Shown here: piece by piece, positions 1 to 6,599 of the stretch | How positions within the stretch are numbered: the first letter of the stretch is position 1 | Layout: every line of letters starts with the position of its first letter | DNA from: Pantoea nemavictus | GTDB lineage: Bacteria > Pseudomonadota > Gammaproteobacteria > Enterobacterales > Enterobacteriaceae | Direction of reading: 5' to 3' | NCBI RefSeq assembly: GCF_037479095.1 | Contig: NZ_JBBGZW010000001.1 | Location: forward strand, 62,001 to 126,000 | Length of the DNA stretch: 64,000 bases | Translations under genes and position numbers: made by a program | Notes under the pieces: model-generated | The model's input: the letters and a program-made list of their open reading frames with translations, nothing else | What the model was told of the DNA's origin: nothing | Database searches by the model: none

Positions 1-484
1 GACCGAAAAAGGTTACCAGCAGGATGACGAAGAACATGAACGGGAAGGAGTTGAGGATCTCGAGGATACGCATCATGACTGAGTCAATTTTACCGCCCAG
101 ATAACCGGCTAATGAGCCATAGAGCGTGCCCACCAGTACCGCGATCAAGGCGGAAGCGATGCCGACCATCAGTGAGATACGACCACCAATCGCGACGCGC
201 ACCAGCAGATCGCGTCCCGATGAGTCGGTACCAAACCAATGGCCAGAAACGGTATCCGGCGCGGCAGACATCATCGCCCAGTCGGTATCGTCATATTTGA
301 ACTGCGACAACATCGGTGCAAACACCACGAACAGCGTGATCACCAGTAACACCAACAGACTGATGAACGCAGCACGGTTGTGAATAAAGCGGCGACGCGC
401 ATCCTGCCATAGGCTGCGCCCTTCGACTTCCAGTTTTTCACTGAAGGCATCCAGAGCTTCGCTGTTTTTCTTACTTAACATCAT
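1..484 (-). CDS. oppC: Oligopeptide ABC transporter permease OppC (partial, cut by left edge)
   Basis: This is the N-terminal 161 residues of the second inner-membrane permease of the Opp oligopeptide importer; the rest lies beyond the window. The protein opens MMLSKKNSEALDAFSEKLEV, nearly identical to E. coli OppC. A cytoplasmic N-terminus is followed by a first membrane segment, a periplasmic loop and the start of the permease core, with LNSFPFMFFVILLV at the edge. Two in-frame ATGs (484 and 481) are possible starts, and the upstream one is chosen as in E. coli. The oppB stop lies 15 bp upstream, so the gene is cotranscribed with oppB. OppC pairs with OppB to form the translocation pore; oppD and oppF presumably follow outside the window. 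Confidence 0.95.
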   Translation of the reverse strand, partial: MMLSKKNSEALDAFSEKLEVEGRSLWQDARRRFIHNRAAFISLLVLLVITLFVVFAPMLSQFKYDDTDWAMMSAAPDTVSGHWFGTDSSGRDLLVRVAIGGRISLMVGIASALIAVLVGTLYGSLAGYLGGKIDSVMMRILEILNSFPFMFFVILLVTFFG

Positions 485-499
485 GGGCGAGCTCCACAA

Positions 500-1420
500 T
501 CAGTAACGGATTTTCGGATCGATCACGGCGTACAGCACATCAACGATCGCGTTAAACAGAATGGTCAGCACGCCAACCAGAATGGTCAGACTCATCACCA
601 GCGAATAGTCACGGTTCAGTGCCCCGTTAACGAACAGCTGGCCAATGCCCGGCAAACCATAGATGGATTCAATGACCATAGAACCGGTGATGATGCCGAC
701 AAACGCAGGTCCCATATAGGAAAGAACCGGTAGCATGGCGGGCTTGAGCGCATGACGCAGTACGATACGACGCAACGGTAAACCCTTGGCGCGTGCCGTG
801 CGGATAAAGTTTGAGTGCATGACTTCAATCATCGAGCCGCGGGTAATACGCGCAATACTAGCGATGTAGGCCAGCGAGAGCGCGACCATCGGTAGCAGCA
901 TGTAGTTCCATTGGCCGCCGTTCCAGCCACCGCCGGGCAGCCAGCGTAAAGTGATCGCGAAGACCAGCACCAGTAAAGGTGCAACGACAAAGCTGGGGAT
1001 CACCACGCCGGTCATCGCGACCCCCATCACGGCATAATCCCACAAACTGTTTTGCTTTAAGGCAGCGATGACGCCCGCCGTCACGCCCAGCACCACGGCA
1101 AGGAAGAATGCCGCCAGGCCGAGTTTGGCTGAAACCGGGAAGGCATGGCCTACCAGGTAGTTCACTGAATAATCTTTATATTTAAACGATGGACCAAAAT
1201 CGCCATGCGCCAGCTGGACCAGATAGCTGAGATACTGTTTCCCAATCGGGTCATTGAGATGGTATTTCGCTTCGATATTGGCCATTACTTCAGGCGAAAG
1301 CACACGTTCGCCGGTAAATGGACTGCCGGGTGCCAGTCGCATCATAAAGAATGAGATGGTGATGAGGATAAACAGCGTCGGGATGGCTTCCAGGAGCCGA
1401 CGCAGGATGAATTTTAACAT
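500..1420 (-). CDS. oppB: Oligopeptide ABC transporter permease OppB
   Basis: A 306-residue inner-membrane permease, the E. coli OppB length. It has a hydrophobic N-terminal segment (residues 8-28) and about five further membrane spans. The cytoplasmic EAA-type coupling loop (RTARAKGLPLRRIVLRHAL, about 205-225) docks onto the ATPase subunits. With OppC it carries peptides of roughly two to five residues delivered by the periplasmic OppA protein. The gene begins with ATG, is separated from oppA by 80 bp holding a terminator-like hairpin, and is followed 15 bp later by oppC. The assignment is secure from sequence and operon order. Confidence 0.97.
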   Translation of the reverse strand: MLKFILRRLLEAIPTLFILITISFFMMRLAPGSPFTGERVLSPEVMANIEAKYHLNDPIGKQYLSYLVQLAHGDFGPSFKYKDYSVNYLVGHAFPVSAKLGLAAFFLAVVLGVTAGVIAALKQNSLWDYAVMGVAMTGVVIPSFVVAPLLVLVFAITLRWLPGGGWNGGQWNYMLLPMVALSLAYIASIARITRGSMIEVMHSNFIRTARAKGLPLRRIVLRHALKPAMLPVLSYMGPAFVGIITGSMVIESIYGLPGIGQLFVNGALNRDYSLVMSLTILVGVLTILFNAIVDVLYAVIDPKIRY

Positions 1421-1452
1421 TGCCGTACCTACCAGGCTGTTGCTTCACAAAG

Positions 1453-1478
1453 TAAAAAGGCGGTGCCGCAGCACCGCC
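1453..1478 (-). terminator. Attenuator-type hairpin between oppA and oppB
   Basis: A perfect 8-bp stem (GGCGGTGC / GCACCGCC) with a four-base loop lies between oppA and oppB. Read on the minus strand it is followed by TTTTT. This is a complete intrinsic terminator inside the operon. It probably lets only part of the transcripts continue into the permease genes, matching the need for much more binding protein than permease (inference). It could also protect the 3' end of the oppA mRNA. Confidence 0.75.
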
Positions 1479-1500
1479 ACTATCGATAGCCTGAGTGCTA

Positions 1501-3141
1501 TTAATGTTTAATGATATACAGATTTTTATCGACGGTTTTATCCAGCGGATCGTTACCGGTATAACCACCCACGTAAGGTTTCACCAGACGTGCGTTGACG
1601 TAGTAGTAAACTGGCACAATGGTGCTGTCTTTATCCAGAATCTGCTCAGCTTTCTGGTAATCCGCTACGCGCGCTTTGTCGTCGGCAGCTTTAACTGCAT
1701 CGTGAATAACTTTATCGAAGTCAGCGCTCTTATAGTGTGAGGTGTTACTGCTGCTATCAGACAACATGATATTCAGGAACGACGTAGGTTCGTTGTAATC
1801 CGCACACCATGCTGCACGAGACACATCAAAGTTGCCCTGATGACGCGTATCCAGGAAGGTTTTCCACTCCTGGTTCTCTAGCTTGATGTTCACACCGATA
1901 TTTTTCTTCCAGATGGAAGACGCGGCGATCGCAAGTTTCTTATGCAGATCGGAGGTGTTGTAGAGCAGGTTAAAGGTCAGCGGTTTATCCGCAGTATAAC
2001 CCGCTTCGGCCAGCAGCTTTTTCGCCTCTTCGTTACGCTTGTTCTGATCCCACTTGAACCAATCCGGCGGCAGCAGTTCCATACCATCGGTAGCCGGCGG
2101 CGTGAAGCTGTAAGCCGGTTGCTGGCCCTGTGCCAGAACCTTGTTCACCATGATGTCGCGATCCAGACCCAGTTTCAGTGCGGTACGTACGCGTGGATCG
2201 GTGAACGGCGCTTTTTGGTTGTTGATTTCGTAGTAATAGGTGCACAGGTACGGCTTCACCATCAACTCTTTACCGTTGTCACGCTGCAGTTTTTTAAACA
2301 GCTCGATTGGCATGTTGTTGTAGGTAATATCGCTGCCATTTTCAGAGAAGTAACGGTTAACGTCGCTGACTTCAGAGTTAATTGGCAGGAAGGTGACTTT
2401 GTTTAGTACGGTATGTTCGTTATCCCAATACTGGGTGTTACGCACCAGCACAACGCGTTCGTTGATGACGTGTGATTCAAGTTTGAAGGCGCCGTTGCCC
2501 ACCCAGTTCTGCGGCTGGGTCCACTGGTCGCCAAATTTATCGATTGCTGGTTTGTAAACCGGCGACATAACGGAGTTGATCAGCAGCTTATAGAAGTACG
2601 GTACCGGCTCGCTCAGCGTCACTTCCAGCGTGTGATCGTCGATGGCTTTTACACCCAGCTCGGACGTCGGTTTTTTACCGGCGATGATGTCATCGACATT
2701 CACAATGTGACCATATTGCGGATAGCTGGCATAAGGCGATGCGGTTTTCGGATCGACCAGACGCTGCCAGCTGTATACGAAATCTTGTGCCGTAACCGGC
2801 TCGCCGTTGGACCATTTGGCATTCTTACGCAGGTGGAAAGTCCAGACTTTGAAATCTTTGTTTTCCCAGCTTTCCGCCACGCCCGGTACCGGTTTACCAT
2901 CGCTGTCGCTGGTGATCAGACCTTCATACAGATCACGCGCGATGTTATCTTCTGGCACACCTTCAATCTTATGTGGATCAAGCGACTGTACTTCATCGCC
3001 GTTGCCGCGAACCAGTTCCTGTTTTGCTGCCAATTCAACGCCTGCTGGCACTGTTGCTGCCAGCGCGGCATTCCCTGCCAGCGCGCCGATTGCTGCCAAT
3101 ACGCCTGCAGCAATCAGGCTTTTTTTCGTGATGTTGTTCAT
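1501..3141 (-). CDS. oppA: Periplasmic oligopeptide-binding protein OppA
   Basis: A 546-residue secreted solute-binding protein (SBP family 5) that captures oligopeptides in the periplasm and passes them to OppBC. A Sec signal peptide is visible (basic MNNITKK, hydrophobic core, cleavage likely after ALA at residue 28). Family signatures include LDPHKIEGVPE near the mature N-terminus, the TAQDFVYSWQRL block, and the two cysteines (PYLCTYYYE and AAWCADYNEP) that form the OppA disulfide. It starts at ATG with GGAG upstream. The start region contains ACAACA, the type of motif recognised by GcvB sRNA in oppA of relatives (inference). A second oppA copy lies immediately upstream. Confidence 0.97.
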   Translation of the reverse strand: MNNITKKSLIAAGVLAAIGALAGNAALAATVPAGVELAAKQELVRGNGDEVQSLDPHKIEGVPEDNIARDLYEGLITSDSDGKPVPGVAESWENKDFKVWTFHLRKNAKWSNGEPVTAQDFVYSWQRLVDPKTASPYASYPQYGHIVNVDDIIAGKKPTSELGVKAIDDHTLEVTLSEPVPYFYKLLINSVMSPVYKPAIDKFGDQWTQPQNWVGNGAFKLESHVINERVVLVRNTQYWDNEHTVLNKVTFLPINSEVSDVNRYFSENGSDITYNNMPIELFKKLQRDNGKELMVKPYLCTYYYEINNQKAPFTDPRVRTALKLGLDRDIMVNKVLAQGQQPAYSFTPPATDGMELLPPDWFKWDQNKRNEEAKKLLAEAGYTADKPLTFNLLYNTSDLHKKLAIAASSIWKKNIGVNIKLENQEWKTFLDTRHQGNFDVSRAAWCADYNEPTSFLNIMLSDSSSNTSHYKSADFDKVIHDAVKAADDKARVADYQKAEQILDKDSTIVPVYYYVNARLVKPYVGGYTGNDPLDKTVDKNLYIIKH

Positions 3142-3300
3142 TATTACGCTCCAGTTTTATTATCTTCACCAGGTCGATTAAACGCCCGGCGTACCCCGTT
3201 TCCAGGTGAACTCCGCCTGTCTGTGCGAAGACCCTAATCACCCTTCAGGGTTTACCACGGTAAAGTGCCGCCCGACTGTAGCGCCGGATCGCCACATTAC

Positions 3301-4941
3301 TCAATGTTTCTTTATGTAATAGTATTTCAACGCCAGCATGTCCTGCGGATCCTTACCGGTGAATCCACCCACCCAAGGTTTCACCAGCCGCACGCTTACG
3401 CGGTAGTAGACCGGCACTATCGGCGAGTCTTTATCCAGTTGAGCTTCAGCCTGTTGATAAAGCGAGGCGCGTTTAGCTTCATCCGTAGTAGAGAGCGTTT
3501 GCTTCATGAGCTGGTCAAAAGCAGAGCTTTGGTAAAATGCGGTATTAATCGATGAGCCGCTCAGCAACATGTTGAGGAAAGTTGAGGGCTCGTTGTAATC
3601 CGCGCACCAGGTGGCACGAACCACGTCGTATTGCGCCTGATGTCGCGTTTCCAGCAACGTTTTCCACTCCTGGTTCTGCAACGTCACCACCGCGCCAAGG
3701 TTTTTCTGCCACATAGATGCCGCCGCAATCGCCTGCCTTTTATTCTGTTCTGAGGTGTTATACAGCAGCGTGAATCGCAGGGGATGTTGCGCATTGAAAC
3801 CGGCTTCAGCCAACAATTGTTTGGCGGCGGCATTGCGTGCTGTCTGGGTTTGTTGCGCCCAGGCGGGAGGAGAAAGTGTAATGCCCTGGGTAAATGGCGG
3901 CGTCAAACCATAGGCAGGAATCTGCCCTTGTCCCATGATCTTTTTGGCAATAATGTCGCGGTCGAGCGTTAATTTTAATGCGGTGCGCACCCGCGCATCA
4001 TTGAACGGTGCTTTTTTATTATTGATTTCGTAATAGAAGGTACACAGCAGCGGGCTGATTTTGACTTCATCCCCAAGATCCTGCTGTAATTTATTAAACA
4101 TTTCAGGCGGCACCGCGCTATTAGTCATATCAGTGCCGCCGCTGCGATAGCGGTTAATATCACTGTTTTCCGAAGAGATCGGTAAAAACACCCCTTCTTC
4201 AATTACTGTGTGGGCATTATCCCAATAGAATGGGTTGCGCTTAACCGTGATTTTTTCATTCACTACCCATTCATTCAGCGTAAAAGCACCATTGCCAATA
4301 TAATGCTGCGGTTGCGTCCACTGCTCACCCCATTGCTCAATCGCCGGACGATAGACCGGTTTCATCGCGCTGTGCGCCAGCATGGCAACAAAATAGGGAA
4401 CGGGTTCGGATAACGTGACTTGCAGATGATGATCGTCTAAGGCTTTAACGCCAAGATCAGTGGGAGCCGCTTTGCCCGATAAAATGGCATCAATATTCGC
4501 CACATGCGCCGCCTGCAAATAGCTGGCATAAGGTGAGGCTGTTTTTGCATCAGCCAGACGCTGCCAGCTATAAACGAAATCTTGTGCTGTAACAGGCTGG
4601 CCGTTACTCCAACGCGCATCGTCACGCAGCGTAAAAGTCCAGATGCGCCCTTCATCACTTTGCCATTGCTTAGCCACACCCGGCACGAGTTGTCCGTTAT
4701 TATCGGTTTCAACCAACCCTTCCAGCAGATTACGCATCACATTGGACTCAGGTACACCTTCCGCTTTTTGCGGGTCCAGCGTTGCAACTTCGCTACCGTT
4801 ATTGATCACCATTCGTTGTGAATCTGATAACTGCGTACCCGCTGGTACCTGTGCTGCCTGACTTTGTACCAAAACTCCCGTTAGGCACAACGCAATAAAT
4901 GAACGTGCGGCCGTTTGCGCTACCATGCATTTCATCAACAA
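3301..4941 (-). CDS. Second OppA-type oligopeptide-binding protein, tandem paralogue of oppA
   Basis: A 546-residue periplasmic peptide-binding protein closely similar to the downstream OppA along its whole length, including TAQDFVYSWQRLADAKTASP, the disulfide cysteines (SPLLCTFYYEINN, ATWCADYNEP) and the PVYY...VKPWVGG end. It resembles OppA more than E. coli MppA, because it keeps WCADYNEP where MppA has WVGDYNEP. It has a signal peptide ending near VQSQAAQ. The start is probably TTG at 4941, because AAGG sits 7 bases before it; ATG at 4935 would leave a 13-base gap. It lies 159 bp upstream of oppA on the same strand, so it likely shares the OppBCDF pore with a different peptide preference (inference). 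Confidence 0.88.
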   Translation of the reverse strand: MLMKCMVAQTAARSFIALCLTGVLVQSQAAQVPAGTQLSDSQRMVINNGSEVATLDPQKAEGVPESNVMRNLLEGLVETDNNGQLVPGVAKQWQSDEGRIWTFTLRDDARWSNGQPVTAQDFVYSWQRLADAKTASPYASYLQAAHVANIDAILSGKAAPTDLGVKALDDHHLQVTLSEPVPYFVAMLAHSAMKPVYRPAIEQWGEQWTQPQHYIGNGAFTLNEWVVNEKITVKRNPFYWDNAHTVIEEGVFLPISSENSDINRYRSGGTDMTNSAVPPEMFNKLQQDLGDEVKISPLLCTFYYEINNKKAPFNDARVRTALKLTLDRDIIAKKIMGQGQIPAYGLTPPFTQGITLSPPAWAQQTQTARNAAAKQLLAEAGFNAQHPLRFTLLYNTSEQNKRQAIAAASMWQKNLGAVVTLQNQEWKTLLETRHQAQYDVVRATWCADYNEPSTFLNMLLSGSSINTAFYQSSAFDQLMKQTLSTTDEAKRASLYQQAEAQLDKDSPIVPVYYRVSVRLVKPWVGGFTGKDPQDMLALKYYYIKKH

Positions 4942-5431
4942 ATATCAACCTTAATCATAAGCCCGATAGCCTTTAAGCAAAAAGCGTACACATTTGTCGC
5001 TATCAGATAAAAAATTTGTGATGTGCCGAAAATTATCAGAACTGATGCCCGCACGCCAAAGCTAAACTGCAAAAATGTTAGCAGATTCTCTTTTATCACG
5101 TTCAGTAGGTAAGGAGAAGTGTTAATTTTCAAGTCAAAAAATTATGCAACCTATTGATTAAAAATCACTAAATGATTTTAATGCTGCAAGTTTATTCATT
5201 ATTATCTTTAGCTTATAGTTTTTACCCATTTAACTGCGAAATGAACAAAAACACGCATAAATTGCCTTTAATTAAGTAATTCGCTTTTCATGAGTTCTAA
5301 TTCAACGTGATTATTCAGAGTATTAAACTGTGACAATAATCACAATAAGATGTGAGTTTTGAGATGCACAGAGGGGTGTAAGTAGTAAAAGTGATGTTAT
5401 ACGGAATGAGTTAAGAAACATGAATAAAATT
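4942..5431. other. AT-rich intergenic region upstream of the oppA pair
   Basis: About 490 bp between the distal oppA copy and the ychE terminator, with no credible coding sequence. It is strongly AT-rich, with many A and T runs, as expected for a promoter region bound by nucleoid proteins such as Lrp or H-NS. The opp promoter and leader must lie here, but I could not place -10 and -35 boxes with confidence. Confidence 0.5.
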
Positions 5432-5473
5432 ACCAAAATGGTGCAATGAAATGTCAGAGCGCACCATTTTGGT
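5432..5473 (-). terminator. Terminator-like hairpin after ychE
   Basis: A perfect 13-bp inverted repeat (ACCAAAATGGTGC / GCACCATTTTGGT) with a 16-base loop, starting 34 bp past the ychE stop. On the minus strand the second arm runs into GGTAATTTTATTC, a modest U-rich tail. It most likely ends the ychE transcript before the opp promoter region. A protein-binding palindrome is a less likely alternative. Confidence 0.6.
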
Positions 5474-5506
5474 TCAATCGCCATTTAAAATCTGAAAATA
5501 ACCTGA

Positions 5507-6154
5507 TTAATTGAGTAATCCGGGGAAGATCGATTTCATGCCGGTGACAATAAATTCAATTCCCAACGCCATCAGTAATAATCCCATGATTCGGGTAATG
5601 ACGTTAATCCCAGTTTGACCCAGTACACGTACCATTAAGGGTGCTGCACGAAACAGCAGCCAGCAGCAGAAGGCGAAAATCGCAATCGCAATAGTGAAGC
5701 CAATTAAGTTCTGCCAACTGTGATAACGCGTGCTCCAAACGATCGTTGAGCTGATGGCACCTGGGCCTGCCATTAAGGGCAAGGCAAGTGGCACCACGCC
5801 AATGCTTTCGCGAATGGCGCTTTCTGACTTTTCCTGCTTATTCTGTTTATCTTCGCCCAGTTTTCCACTAATCATCGACATCGCGATGGTAACAACCAAA
5901 ATACCGCCTGCGATGCGGAAAGAATCAATCGAGATGCCAAATAGATGCAGGATGCCATCCCCGAGAAACAGTGACGTCCAGAGAATAATGGCCACGGCAA
6001 GGTTGGCCGTGAGATTGGTTTTATTGCGCTCTGCTACAGCCTGATAGCTGGTCATGCTGATAAAGACCGGGATGATGCCTACCGGATTCACCAAGGCAAA
6101 CAAGCCGACAAAAAATTTAATGTAGCCGGAAAGGTCGAGTAGCACGGGGTTCAA
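5507..6154 (-). CDS. ychE: MarC-family integral membrane protein YchE
   Basis: A 215-residue polytopic inner-membrane protein of the MarC family, the same length as E. coli YchE and strongly similar throughout (FALVNPVGIIPVFISMTSYQ, GLLLMALGIEFIVTGMKSIFPGLLN). About six membrane segments are visible. The conserved NPVG motif near residue 23 recurs in family members. The function is unknown; the family was once linked to multiple antibiotic resistance without firm proof. The start codon is TTG at 6154, with GGAG six bases upstream, and the resulting length matches the orthologue. It sits between adhE and oppA as in E. coli. Confidence 0.93.
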   Translation of the reverse strand: MNPVLLDLSGYIKFFVGLFALVNPVGIIPVFISMTSYQAVAERNKTNLTANLAVAIILWTSLFLGDGILHLFGISIDSFRIAGGILVVTIAMSMISGKLGEDKQNKQEKSESAIRESIGVVPLALPLMAGPGAISSTIVWSTRYHSWQNLIGFTIAIAIFAFCCWLLFRAAPLMVRVLGQTGINVITRIMGLLLMALGIEFIVTGMKSIFPGLLN

Positions 6155-6389
6155 AGGAAGCTCCGGTAAGGTGTGAGAAGAAAATCGCGCTTAATGTAGA
6201 GCAAAAGCCGGGCAGAAAACCAGTGCCAGGAGCAGAAATTTATGCTGCTTTTTTCGCTATATATCAGTTTATTCAACTACGGTTAATGTCAGGTTATGTG
6301 GATGAAGCTTACGGATTCAGAATGTGTGGCACATCGCGCTAACTTTACTTGCGAAAGTTCGTGCTGAAAGGTGTCAGCGTGGGTCTGGA

Positions 6390-6403
6390 TTGATCTATAT
6401 CAA
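6390..6403. promoter_or_regulatory. FNR box upstream of adhE (perfect consensus)
   Basis: TTGATCTATATCAA matches the FNR consensus TTGAT-N4-ATCAA at every defined position. Its centre (6396.5) lies 41.5 bp before the transcription start predicted from the -10 element at 6426-6431. That is the class II activator position. This predicts anaerobic induction of adhE, in line with the enzyme's fermentative role. Confidence 0.8.
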
Positions 6404-6411
6404 AATTTACC

Positions 6412-6427
6412 TACCCCATCAGGGGTA
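6412..6427. promoter_or_regulatory. NarL/NarP-type 7-2-7 heptamer pair on the adhE promoter
   Basis: TACCCCA-TC-AGGGGTA is an inverted pair of heptamers with two-base spacing. The right half (TACCCCT on the minus strand) fits the NarL/NarP consensus TACYYMT fully, and the left half differs only at the last base. It occupies the spacer and the first bases of the predicted -10, so binding should repress. E. coli adhE is known to be repressed by nitrate through NarL; the site here is an inference from sequence. Confidence 0.65.
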
Positions 6428-6431
6428 ATCT
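6426..6431 (+). promoter_or_regulatory. Predicted adhE -10 element
   Basis: TAATCT, four of six matches to TATAAT, placed so that a start at about 6438 puts the FNR box at -41.5. No good -35 hexamer is present, as is usual for an FNR class II promoter. The assignment rests on this spacing and has not been mapped. Confidence 0.5.
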
Positions 6432-6599
6432 TACCGCATCGAAAGCATTTCCTGATTTACAAGCATCTTGACCAGGAAACCCTTTTAATAAGCAAAGGCA
6501 AATTGTCGCCAACCTGACCAATAGTTAAGCATCGCGAGACTATACTTCTGGATTCAGGCTTGTTTACTAAAAGAGTTTAACTTCCTTCAGGAGAGCACT

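Larger units (their letters stand above)
6155..6599. promoter_or_regulatory. Divergent control region between ychE and adhE
   Basis: A 445-bp region with no gene, holding the adhE promoter and long leader. Its right half contains an FNR box, a 7-2-7 NarL/NarP-type repeat and a predicted -10 element, listed separately. The predicted adhE leader is about 160 nt, ending in the ribosome-binding site CAGGAG before the ATG. I saw no clear ychE promoter elements in the left half. Confidence 0.7.

Noticed and set aside
2632..3237. 201-codon open frame on the plus strand over oppA
   Set aside because: It is antisense to a well-supported gene, has no ribosome-binding site and no recognisable protein pattern. 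It results from codon bias in oppA.
4935..5132. 65-codon minus-strand frame upstream of the oppA paralogue
   Set aside because: It overlaps the leader, has no ribosome-binding site and sits in AT-rich DNA where such frames are common by chance.
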